A DNA stretch of 64,000 nucleotides from Botryosphaeria dothidea. Lineage: Eukaryota > Ascomycota > Dothideomycetes > Botryosphaeriales > Botryosphaeriaceae. Below the pieces are notes generated by a model. The model ran no database searches, was not told where the DNA came from, and saw only the letters and a program-made list of their open reading frames with translations. Location: positions 2,418,001 to 2,482,000 of the forward strand of contig WWBZ02000082.1 in NCBI GenBank assembly GCA_011503125.2, read 5' to 3'. Positions 31,913 to 42,840 of this stretch are shown here, in pieces (the first letter of the stretch is position 1; every line of letters starts with the position of its first letter). A program made the translations under genes and the position numbers.

Positions 31913-33801
31913 GGTGGAGAAACTTTGTTCGCCAGAAGTTCACGAGCGGAAATGGTCAAAGGAAAATGAAAATGAAAGTAGCGGTGATATGTGAGGACAG
32001 TAAAGCTAGGCGGGGATGGCAATCGGAAAAAGAAGAAATGCACAGAGTACAATAAGGTAAGACGGGATATCCATACAGGAAGCCACGAGTGGTAGTCGAC
32101 AGTAGGAAGGATTCGAGTGGCACCTGCGGCGAGAATGACAGAAATAGCAAGAAAAGAGCTGGCACGAGTGAAAGTGCAAATGCTCTCGGATCCTTTCTCG
32201 CGTCAAGATTTGGTCCGGTGGAACCGCGAAGCTGTAACAACATTAGAAGGCAGCGGCTCGAGCAAAAGGCCGGTTAGACGTCTGATAGGAGAATAGGACG
32301 GCATCCTGCACTATGGTCGGGTGTCTTGGCGAGGCCAAATTCAGGAACGGGCCTGGGGGCTTACGAGAGCGAATCGCAGCAGAGGCCCAACGCTGAGAGG
32401 CCTCATGGCAACCGTTTGTCATCAAGTTGACTGCGGGTAGCTCGTTTCAACATCTGCAAAGCTTAACTGCAGATGGAGAGGCGTCGAGGTACAGGGACGA
32501 GGGCCGCCCGCCGGAGGCTTGCTGGGTCATGATTGGCGCGGGGAAGTTCCGCAAGACTGGTTCGCTCACTCGCAATACGAAGCCGGCTCCTTCTAGTCCC
32601 AAGTGCCGCGAGGCGCATAGAGCACCACCATCGCAGTCCGCTGTGAGGCTACTTACCCAAGGGGGTAACGTAGCGCCTTGGCTGGCTTGCTACCGCGTGG
32701 TGATAATTGTCCGCTTTCCACGCGAGCAATAGCGTGGAGCAATGTTGCGGGGAACTCCTCGAGGCGTAAAAGTAGCACCAACTGCGCGAGACGGTTCCCG
32801 TGAAATTTGCCCCTGACAAGATCATGTTACTCTGGTGAGCCATTCTGCTGGAGCCAACTTGGGGTAGGAGCGTGTGGAAAGGTAAGCAGAGCAAAGGCGC
32901 CAGCTCCGACGTCTATTGGCAGCTCGATCGATGCTAGGGTTTCGGAAGATAGCCGCAAGGCTAGTTCGCGCAGTGATCCGCGACGCGTCGAAGGCATGCT
33001 CTGCGATGTGGTCATCACCCGGCCGATCATGCCTAGGAGGACAGCGGCAACGAATGTTAATGCTACAAGGCCGTTCCATGGGCTGTTGAGTAAACAAGCC
33101 GAGGACTTCATGCCGCGAGGTCAGTGGCGGGAGCACGGGCAAAGGTGGAGACAATAATCTAGGGTCTGGGGTTTTGCAGGCGGCAGGCTGATGCTTGTGC
33201 GCTCGACCCGAGCCTTAAAACGAGCTTCAGACTATGCGCAGGTCCCTGCCGGCTGCCGCTTGAGCCTGTACTGCGAAAAATGAAAGGGCCACGATGAGAG
33301 ACTGGAATCATGTGGCGACTCTTCCATGGACTTGGGATGGCTGGTGTATCTCGAGTATCAGCCTCGTTGAAGTGTTGCACAAAAGACGTAGCCTGCCATA
33401 CCTCGAATGTCTCCGCTTGCTGGCGGCCACTCTCCCGATGCGGGAATCCCGAGCCCTCCGCAATGCTGAAACGAGTCGGCGGAAAAATCAACCCACTCAT
33501 ACGTACTCCCATGTCTGTACTGCATGCATAAGTTGCAGCGGTTCGCAGATGATGCCGGCACTGAGTGAGCCTTCCCAATCGACACCCAAGCTCGAGATAA
33601 AGTGTCTTGTCAAAGTCAAATTCCCGTATTACATCACGTCGTAGTCCTGTCATCGAACATCGTAGATTCTTGCCCAACCCCAATCCGGAAAGTTTCGCCT
33701 GTGATCACGGCAATATCCTACTCTTGAAGAGTAATTGCCGAGCCGTTAGTCCATACCAGGGTCCATAAATTCGCTGAATATTGCGCCGCTATGTCTTGGC
33801 C
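31913..33801. other. intergenic, no supported gene
   Basis: Frames of 60-174 codons overlap on both strands. The longest (33159-33683, minus) shows no family features. The left part is the SAT4 copy B promoter and the right part the 3' flank of the NACHT gene. Confidence 0.4.
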
Positions 33802-36800
33802 TCACTCCCCAGGCGCTGAAGCATCAGACTTGCTATCTGACAGCGCCTTGGTGAGACTAGAGAAAGGGGGCAGAGGCGTTGATCCTTCCGGTGGCGACGG
33901 CGGGTCTACCATCGCGGGAATGTGCACCGGGGTATGACTGAGTCGGAGCTCTGCAGCCTCTTTCTGCGCCTTCTTTCGCGCCTCCTCCGCCTCCTGCATG
34001 CGCTCCCACTCGTGCGCCATGAATTCGGCATACTTGCGCGCCAGTTCCCGTGCTTCTTCAGTCTCTTCCTGTCTCGCACGTTCCAGCGCCGCTTCTTCCT
34101 CCGCTTTGATCCGCTCGAGCTCCTTCGCCGCGGCCTCTGCCAAGGTGCGCTCCCGTTCTTGAGATTTCTTCTCTTCCTCCTCTCGGGTTCGCTCGTCGAA
34201 GAGGGGCTGCGTGCAGCGGCGTCCGGTCTCGCTCTGATGGTGCTGCGTCAATTTGTCTGCCCGAGCAAACTTCTTCCCACAACCCCAGAATTCGCCGTTC
34301 TTGAGGGGACCACGGCACTCGTACTCTTTAATTCCTGAATGCGTTTTCATGTGGCGCTGAAGATCAGAGCTTTTGTAGAAAGCTTTGTCGCACTCGCTGC
34401 ACTTGATGTTCTTAGTACTACTGTGTTTTTGTGCATGTGATACCATGTTGTATTTCCGAGTGAATTTTTCGCCACACTGAGGACATGGTATATGCCCCTC
34501 TTGCTTCTTCTGGGGTTTGGGTGTATCTGGAAACTCGGGCTCGCCGTTGATATCAAGGTGATGCACCCCTGACAGATGCCTCTCCAGATCCTTCGATGAT
34601 GGGAATCCCACATCTGCGTAAGGGCAACCTTCGAAGGAACAGATAAATGCACGTTCGTGCCTGGCGATGTGCTCATCACGCTCGCCCGGCTTCATGAAAC
34701 CTTTGTCGAAGAATAAGCAATTCATCCGTGGACATTTGAACCAACGAGGGCCATAAAGTTCAGTGAGTTGATCCGTATGTCCATTTTGGTCTGATGACAA
34801 AGCCAATCGCTCCAGAATGACTCTCATCCCGGCGACAACCCGATGCAGGTCGAGAATGTCGTCATCAGATTGGGATTTTCCGGATGGTCCCTTCTGCTTC
34901 TTGGCGAACACGAACGCTTGCGTCAGATGATCGTAGAAATTCTGAGACTTGAAAGGCGCAAGTCTCCCGTGGACTTTGGATGAAACGGTCACTTTCGTTG
35001 TTGAAGAGAGCCAGTGCCTGTCCAAAAAGGTCTCAAGAAGGTCGTTGAGCATGCCTGTACGATGCTGATCTTCTGGTTTCAGATCGCTGTCTTCTAGATG
35101 AGAGACCCAGTGTACCACGGCATAGTCTAGAAAGGCGTAATACCCGTCTAACAGTGCTACCTCAACTACCTCGTCGTCCTCGTTGTCATCAAATGCTGAC
35201 GCTTTGAGAAAATGAAAGCTCAGATAAGCCAAACAAAGGGACACTAGGCCATTTTCCACTTCGGTCGGCTTGATATGCCCCTCGTTAATGAGGTATCTGC
35301 GAATGTCAAACGGCGCTTTGAAGTGGGCCGGAAACAGGAAATCTTACTTTTTCGCGGTTGCATGCACCAGCTCTAGTGACTCATCGGGTCTTTTCTCCAC
35401 AAGTGATGCGCAAAGATCTTTGGGATGGTCTTGCAATCTGCCGTCGGGGTCGAAATCTTCATTTTCAATGTCTATCGAGACAGCCCCTTGAATCTCATAC
35501 CATTTCAGAGGGCGTTTCATGCAAACGATCCAACCAAGAAGCTTCTTGGAGACTTGGAATTGTGCAGGAGATAGGGTTTCCTCCATGCGCTTCAATATCC
35601 GTCCATAGCTACAAATAACCATTAGTGGTTGCTACGTGACTGTGGACTGCCACTTACGCTTCTTCAACTCCCTTTGGGAAAGTATCCGGCTGTAGTTCTG
35701 CGATGAGATCTTTCATGGTAGGTTGACCGTGGAGGTGACGAGTGACAAGCATTGCGAAGAGGAACATACCTTTCAGATTGATAACATTAGCTGACTGCCG
35801 TCCTATAAATCAGGTTATGAAAAGGCACCTTGAGACCCAGTAGTGACTTGCTCGGCCACTTTGTACTCGTTCAGGTCAAGTTCCGGAAACTTCTCCTTGA
35901 TCCGCTCTTGCCAAAAATCCGCGAATTTCCGGATATCGCCTTTGTTTTCCTCTGCTGTCAGTTTGAATTTGGAGATGCTCTTCATATCTTTCCGTGCGGA
36001 ACCGTCATCCTGGCTCACGAAAAGGCAGCGGATCCGGCCTGCTTCTGATTTAGGAAGGGACTCGACGGGGCGTCGGAAAAAGACTGCGATATCCTTTCGG
36101 TCTTCCCTACTGCACTCATCAAGTCCATCAATTATGATGTATGCAGTGCCACATTTCCCCAACGCTATTTCCAGCATCTCCTTGACCAGCTTTGTTGATG
36201 AAAGCGTCGTTTCACCGCTTCTCGTTGCTTTGTCATACATGAACAACAGAAGCTCTTCGCTGTTGCTCTGGGCCAGCAGCTGGGACAAAACTCCTTTCGC
36301 AACGGCTAAGAGGTTGTTCCTTTGCGGGTCTTCGTACCTGCAGTAGAAGAATGCAACGGTAATGTCCGACATCTTTTGAGCTTCCTCTACCACAAGAGAT
36401 GCGAGGACGGTCTTGCCTACAAAAAAGTCAGTACTTGTAGGGTTGAAGAGGAAATAAAAAGAGCTCATGACAGACCAGCTCCGGGTATACCGCTCAACCA
36501 CAAGAGGGGGGTCGTGCAAAACTTGGGATGGAACCAGTCTACGAAGCGCTTATCGCTGAGCAGCCAATGCCCTGACCTGGGACATATGGACCTTGCTTTC
36601 TCCCCTGAAACCTGGATGGCCTGGGAACTAGCAGCAGACAGCCAATTTGTGACAAATGTTCGCCTATGCAGTTGTTCTCTTTCCTTCGCTTCCACCATTT
36701 CAGCTTCCGCCTTCGCCCGAAAACTAATGGTCTCCTCTATTTCGGCCACCGTTGCATGGCTATCAAGAAGGCGGGCATGCCGACGCATTCGTTCTATCAT

Positions 36801-37656
36801 TCCCTTGATTTTGGCATTCAATCCCCTCCAAGTGGCCTGGAACAGTTGCTTCCATACTTTACCAGAAGTTAGCAGAAATAGAATTTGGGAAAGGGTGAGA
36901 AATTACATTTGCCCTTGAGGCATTTGATGACTTCCTGATGAAACTCGAGCAAGTCGGCGTACATCAGTGCAAGAATCATCTTCATGTGAGGTCGATCCTG
37001 AAGTAACTGTTCATACTTCAGTACCTGAGGCATACTTTCTCCAATTTCTTGATACGCATCGAGCAAAGAATTGAAAGCCTCAGAGAAGTTCCAAGTGACC
37101 TGACAATAATACGTAAGCTTGAGGTCTCATAGTAGCGTTGCACTATCATGCGCACGAAAGCGGTTCTGCTGCGTAAAGGGAATATAGACTCGAAACATGA
37201 CGAAACGTAGTAAGTGCGCATGGAAAGATGAAGCAGTCATCCGGAAAGAAGCGTTCAAGCAGGCATAGGTAAGATGCGGAGGCATTGGGAGGCCGTACCT
37301 GCAGTACCCATTTTAGAGGACCCTGAGTATTGGGTCAGTATCACCGTCGGCAATTGATGTTAAACGATGCGTACCCAGATGAAAGCGACCAGATCCGCGG
37401 CATTGGTGAAGACTTCAATGACTTTGCCATATTGGTCCATGGTCTCTACAAACACCTGTAGGCGCTGCATGTACTGTAACTTCCTCGAACTTGCATGGCG
37501 ACTTTGTATGGCAAACATGGCCTCTTGAAGCTTCTCAAGCGTAGTAAACCTGAAACCGGCCTCCTCATCAGGAGTGAGGTTGGCAGTGTCTTTGAATTTC
37601 CGAAGCGCTTCGTGAAAGTCTTGCGGAAAAGACATGGTACCTTGAGTGGATTGCAT
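33802..37656 (-). CDS. NLR-like protein: fungal STAND N-terminal region, NACHT ATPase, C2H2 zinc fingers, coiled coil
   Basis: Eight exons: 37656-37375, 37322-37299, 37099-36907, 36856-36476, 36416-35829, 35769-35658, 35608-35348 and 35296-33802. They encode 1111 residues with all junctions in phase. Residues 1-250 match the helical N-terminal region of fungal STAND proteins (Goodbye/DUF7708 type): TPDEEAGFRFTTLEKLQEAM, VEVFTNAADLVAFIWGPLKW-like and LLDAYQEIGES. Walker A is GIPGAGKT near residue 290, split by an intron. Walker B is YIIIDGLDEC. A winged-helix-like stretch follows. Residues about 800-975 hold C2H2 fingers, among them CPQCGEKFTRKYNMVSHAQK and CSECDKAFYKSSDLQRHMKT. Residues 980-1065 form a Glu/Arg/Ala-rich coiled coil. 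Expected role: intracellular sensing, possibly non-self recognition or DNA-linked signalling. Zinc fingers replace the usual WD, ankyrin or TPR repeats. Intron 2 is 199 nt. Divergent from the SNF2 helicase. Confidence 0.88.
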
Positions 37657-38207
37657 CTTGGAGTGCGTGCCGCATGGTCAAAGAAATGACGTTTCCCTCA
37701 GACGAAGACTATGAGGAACTCGGTCATCATCTGTGCGAGGCTGATGGCATGATGCATGCCGACCGGTCAGCCTCGAGTTCGCCACGGAGTGGTGGGGTTG
37801 CAGATAAACCAAGGCTGGGCTGGAGTACATAGCGGGGCACATCAGGCAGCGAGTGGTTGGCGGGGACAAAGATATGCAGAGGAGGGTGAGCTGGTGGGTG
37901 GGGAAGGCCAGGGTTGCGGCCTCCCGACTCGCTGTCACTGCAGGTCTGTGCGCCTTCCCGAGGCTCCCTCAGCCTCGAGTTCTGCCTTGAGCCCCTCCAC
38001 TCGCCCGCAGTCCATTCGTCCTCTTGCACCACCATGCCGCTGCGCAGTGCATGCGTTGCACAGATATGGCTGCGCCTCATGTGGGCCATGTCCCACTCCA
38101 TGCGCAGACTACGAACAAACTCATCTCCATCTCTTCGCGCCTTTGCGCTTTGTTGACGAGCCGCGCTTGTCCTCTGCTCCTGTTCTCGCTATATTGTTGT
38201 CGCCCAT
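37657..38207. promoter_or_regulatory. shared divergent region, NACHT-C2H2 gene / SNF2 helicase
   Basis: This 551-bp gap lies between two opposite start codons. No TATA box stands out. It must contain both promoters, so co-regulation is possible. Confidence 0.5.
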
Positions 38208-41200
38208 ATGGATAGTCTCGCTATAACCGCCAAAGAAAGCTGGCTCAAACGCCCATGGTCTTCGGAAGACTGCCACTCGAGCACGCCTTCAAAGCGGCAT
38301 CGAGAATGTGGTCAGAGCCCGGGTGAAGATTCACCTTTGTCATGGAGTGCAACTCCAGTATCATCACTCGGCGCTCAGATACGTGGAGACAGCCTGCCAG
38401 CTCCCAGTCCTCCTTCCAGTTTTTTTCTCTCCACGCCAATTGACCTGGATCTTCCCGACGCGTGTTCGCCTAGAGATGTCATCCCTTCTGCTATTGACAG
38501 ATTTCTGCTTGAAGTTACTCCGTCTGATTCGGAAAGCATCGCATGCCTGGATTTGGAGACTCGCATGGGTGATTCATCTGCTATCGTCACCGCAACATTT
38601 GACGAAACCTCAGCAGAATCTTGTCCAGGCGGACGAGAGGCAGATTCGAGTGAGGACTCTGACGTCTGTTACGGTCTGGTGCGTAATCGAGGTTCCAAAC
38701 GAATTCACAGATGCTGATTCTGTACAAGATTTGTGACATAAAAGTCGAGCCCCGCTGGGTGCCTCCGAACTACGCCGACAAGGGATTTCTGGAAGTTCCC
38801 GAGGAAGGACAGTCCTTCCTGGCGCTGAGATTCTCTTTTCGTGAAGACGTTTGTATCATTCAGACGCAGGAAGAAGAGGATGTCGCCATGCTCAACCGTA
38901 AAAGCTTCGATGCCTTCCACGATTTGCCCGAGCCCGTGCGTTTGGAGGGTCTTGTGCACAAGGTTGAGTGGGCAGACAACATTGCTGCGGTCGAGAAAGA
39001 TAGCAAGTCAGTCCGTATGACCATTGACGCCAACATCTATGGACCCCGAGCTGTGGCTGAGACTGTTGCGCGAAAGCTCGCCACCTTTGGCCTTTTTCTG
39101 CAGATACCGTACCTCAACGCCTGCAACTTTCCATATGAAAACCCGCAGTACCTTGACCTTTCTCATGTCGTCTTTTTCGACATTCCTACACCACCGGAAT
39201 CTTCAGGCTTCCAGGAAATGACAATGGCAGGAAAGGGTTCTCTGTCAGAGATTACTGAAACTGTGATGGATCTTAATCAAATCATTGAAGATGTTCCGCA
39301 ACAACATTACCTGATCGAGGCCCCCACTGACCACGATTCCAGAATCATGAGCTCTCTGTTGCCGTGAGTAGCCATGACATGATCTACTTACCATTAATTA
39401 ACGAATTTCTTTTCTGTAGTCACCAAAAGACTGCCGTAGACTTCATCCGAAGAAGGGAGACTGGAGACATACCTCTTGGAGAGAGCCTCTGGGAAGATTT
39501 AGGATCAGAACCCTCTTGGTGAGGAACCTGCTTCACGTTGTATAAGCAGCACCGGCTGATATTGTTCTACATGCAGTTACAAGCACCGTATTACTGGGTT
39601 CAACAGTGAGACCGCACAAGATGCTCTCGGCGGCATTCTTGCTGATGAAATGGGCCTCGGAAAATCGTTAACATTGCTGGCTCGCATAGTTACCTCACTG
39701 TGCCACGCCAATGAGTTTGTCGGACCTGATGGAATCGGCCTACCACCAGACTCCGAAGGCATAGTGTCGGCAAAATCTACATTATTAGTCGTACCATCTG
39801 CACGTGAGTTTCCTAGCATTATCTTTTTGATTTTTATCGCTACTAACAGTATATTCCGGTACTGCAGTATTGCTTGACAGCTGGATCGATGAAATTAAGA
39901 GGTCTGCCCCACTGCTGACAGAAACGCATGCTGCCTTTGCTGACTAGCTTCCAGACACATCAGCCCTGGAACGCTCAAAGTCCACAAGTATCACGGCCAG
40001 CATAGACAAATTGATCGACCGTCACTCGTTGATCATGATGTCGTGCTCACCACGTACGGCACAGTTGCTACAGAGCTGCGCCGGGGTCGTGGCATGCTGC
40101 AGAGTATCAATTGGTATCGACTCGTCCTGGATGAAGGTAGAAATCCCTCTCCCCCACAGATGACACTAAATAAACTAATCGAGGGACTGTAGCTCATGTG
40201 ATAAGGAACTGGTCAACCAAGCAGTTCAAAGCTGTCATCACAATCCCTGCACATATTCGGTGGTGCCTCAGCGGTACTCCTATCCAGAATTCACTTGAAG
40301 ATCTCGGGGCGCTGGTTAAGTTCCTCCAAGTGCCGGTCCTCAAAGACGGCAACAATTTCAACACTTACATCACTCGAAAGACCACTCTCACCGCATCAGC
40401 TTCGAGAAGCGATTTCGAAAACCTCCGGTGTCTTCTCGGGTCTGTATGCCTGCGTCGGAACAAGAGTGTCCTTCCGAGCTACTTGAACCAATTCAAGGAG
40501 TACACACATCCGATAGAATTCAGCGAAGGAGAAAAGGCCCAATATATGCGACTCAAGAAGCGTTGTAAACGAGCAATTGACATGGCTGTCAGTGGTCACA
40601 AAGTCAAAGAGACACACCAAAGTGTGTTGGAAGCACTACTTCGGTTACGCCTTTTCTGCAACAATGGAGACGTACCCTCCACTGGCTTCTCACCCGCAGC
40701 TCCTGAAGAGGCTCTCAGTCAAATGCAACAAAGCGGAGAAGCAGTCTGCGGATACTGTTCCTGTGAAGTCGTCTCTCTGGGTGGGTGTGACGTTTCAAGC
40801 TCTGCGGTTCTCACCAACTGTCGCAAGCTGGTCTGCAGTGAATGCGTCTCACGGTATCAGTCAGACGTGCAAGACCACCGCAACGAGCATCTTGAGTGCC
40901 AATTGTGCCGAAAGTACCACGAGCATGATGAAGAGATGTTCGAGAGCATTGGTGAGAATGAAGTCGAAGATAACGGGGAGAAATCGTATCCGACCAAGTT
41001 GAAGGTTTTGCTTGAAGACATTAATCAACACAAGAGCCATGAGAAAAGGTGCGTTCAGCCCTCTCTACTGTTCGCTTAATACTGAGTCTACCAGCGTCAT
41101 TTTCAGCTTCTGGAAACGGACTCTCGACATTGTCGGCAAGCTTTTCACTGCAAACGGTGTCAATTTTTTACGCGTAGACGGCTCCCTGCCATTCGCTGCC

Positions 41201-41648
41201 AGGAAGATGGTCCTTTCTGAGTTCCAAACAAGCACTGAAAAGACAGTTCTTCTCATGACTTTAGGTACCGGAGCTGTGGGGTAAGTCCTCAGTACTGTAT
41301 TCCCACGAATGCTCTCTGCTGACGTCGTGATTACAGGTTAAACAGCCTCGCGGTCGCAAGCCGCCTCCATATCCTCGAGCCACAGTGGAACCCTTCAGTT
41401 GAAAGCCAAGCAATGGGCCGCGTCCTTAGGCTTGGTCAAGAGAAATCAGTAACCATTGTTCGTTACATCGTGAATAAGACTGTGGAAGAGGTAAGCTCCA
41501 GGAAGATATTACCGTGAGTTTTGGGAATAACAAAACATCCCAGAGCGTGCAACAGCGTCAACACCGCAAGGTAATGCTGTCAAGCGGCGGGTTCAAGGAA
41601 GATTCTAAACAGAAGGCCTTGTTGCAAACTTACTCGGTACGCTCTTGA
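38208..41648 (+). CDS. SNF2-family DNA-dependent ATPase with degenerate RING-like insert (HLTF/Rad5/Uls1 group)
   Basis: Ten exons: 38208-38678, 38729-39363, 39420-39518, 39577-39803, 39868-39901, 39955-40136, 40193-41048, 41095-41280, 41337-41490 and 41544-41648. They encode 982 residues; introns are 46-64 nt. The N-terminal 370 residues have no recognised domain beyond a short Ser/Pro-rich stretch. ATPase motifs: I ADEMGLGKS (about 425), II LDEAHVIRNW (549), III LSGTPIQN, V LGTGAVGLNSL, and VI QAMGRVLRLGQ with Leu where many relatives have His. Between the lobes, residues 735-788 carry CGYC, TNCRKLVCSEC and CQLC, a RING-like finger with unusual spacing. This architecture is that of Rad5/HLTF/Uls1 helicases acting in chromatin remodelling or damage tolerance. 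An alternative last exon (to about 41745) cannot be excluded. Divergent from the NACHT gene. Confidence 0.88.
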
Positions 41649-42840
41649 CCTATGTCTACTCGTGACTGTCCTCTGACACAGTTAGGCAATGATCTCGTAA
41701 TGAAATATGCTCGATTCTCTTGTATCATGTGAAGTCCGGACTCAATGATAGGCAATGCGTAAAGACGTCAGGGGAAGCAGTTAAGAGGGATGGTTGCTTT
41801 CCTAGTAACAGCTCAACAACTTAATAAACCTTGTGGTTCTAGGTAAATAGCAACTTCTTAGATAGACCTGGATTTCTCTAACTACATTGAGTATCTGAAT
41901 ACATACAGAGCTGATATAATGATTGTAGATTTCATCCTACCACATAAAAATGTAGGAATTCCAGGCCTTAGCGGGTTGTACCGAATTAAAGATTTTATCT
42001 ACATATCAAAATTTAAAGAGCCCAAGGACGTTTCTGTGCTCATCACTTCTGTAGCTCTGCAGAAGCAATGATAATATCCTCTGGCTGTCTTTAAGAATCA
42101 AAGGCCTGAAAAGGGAAAGTGCTTTTATTGAAGCGAGTGGAACCCCACCCCAGTGGCCCCGGCATCGTAACTCCGTTCTACTTAGTAATCTTGACGTGCC
42201 TGCGAGTCACGTCCTTCCAGGTGCCAAGACCAATGATCCAATCTTTTTCAGCTTCAGATTTAAGGGCGCAGGTGCACGTGAATCGCAAAGTCAAAAGCTA
42301 TTCCCTTTTTGTGTTAGATCTTGCCTTTCCTGACGAAGCGGTGAGGCCAAATTCCCTATCGGTCTCTATCTGGAAAGGGCGGCTTCTGCTTAAAGAGTTG
42401 GGGGCCGGGTAGGTGGGGGTAGATATGAGTATCGAGGAAGCGCGGGACAGCCTCGCAACAAGGCTTGAGGACCTTGCGTGTGTGGTTTGCATACACCAAA
42501 GTCTTCCAGAGCGTAATGAACGTGGTTGAAGAGCTGTAGCATCTTCGACAGTCTACCCCATCTCTACTTAACGATGGTCCCATGCCAATAAACACCCAGA
42601 AAAAGAAGATCGAGTGTGGTAATTTACTCGGAAAAAGTCCGCTGTGTTGACAGCTGGAGTAAGAAAGCCCTGTCTCAGAGACCGACTTTCGTTACGCTAG
42701 CCTGGACGTCAACAAATCTTTTGCATTTTCTGCCAGTGTTTTGTTTGATCTCCACATACAATAACTATAAATGACAGCGTGCATGCTTGCAGCCTTTCAT
42801 GAAAATATTAATTCCATCATTCCCATCATTCATTAGCCAT
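41649..42840. other. AT-rich intergenic region with an imperfect inverted repeat
   Basis: About 41800-42060 is markedly AT-rich compared with its surroundings. CCTGGATTTCT..CTACATT near 41865 and the inverted CCTACAT..GAATTCCAGG match around 41945-41975 form imperfect arms about 90 bp apart. It might be a degenerate MITE, but no target-site duplication is evident. Confidence 0.35.

Noticed and set aside
33159..33683. 174-codon minus-strand frame
   Set aside because: No domain, overlapping plus-strand frames of similar quality; treated as chance.
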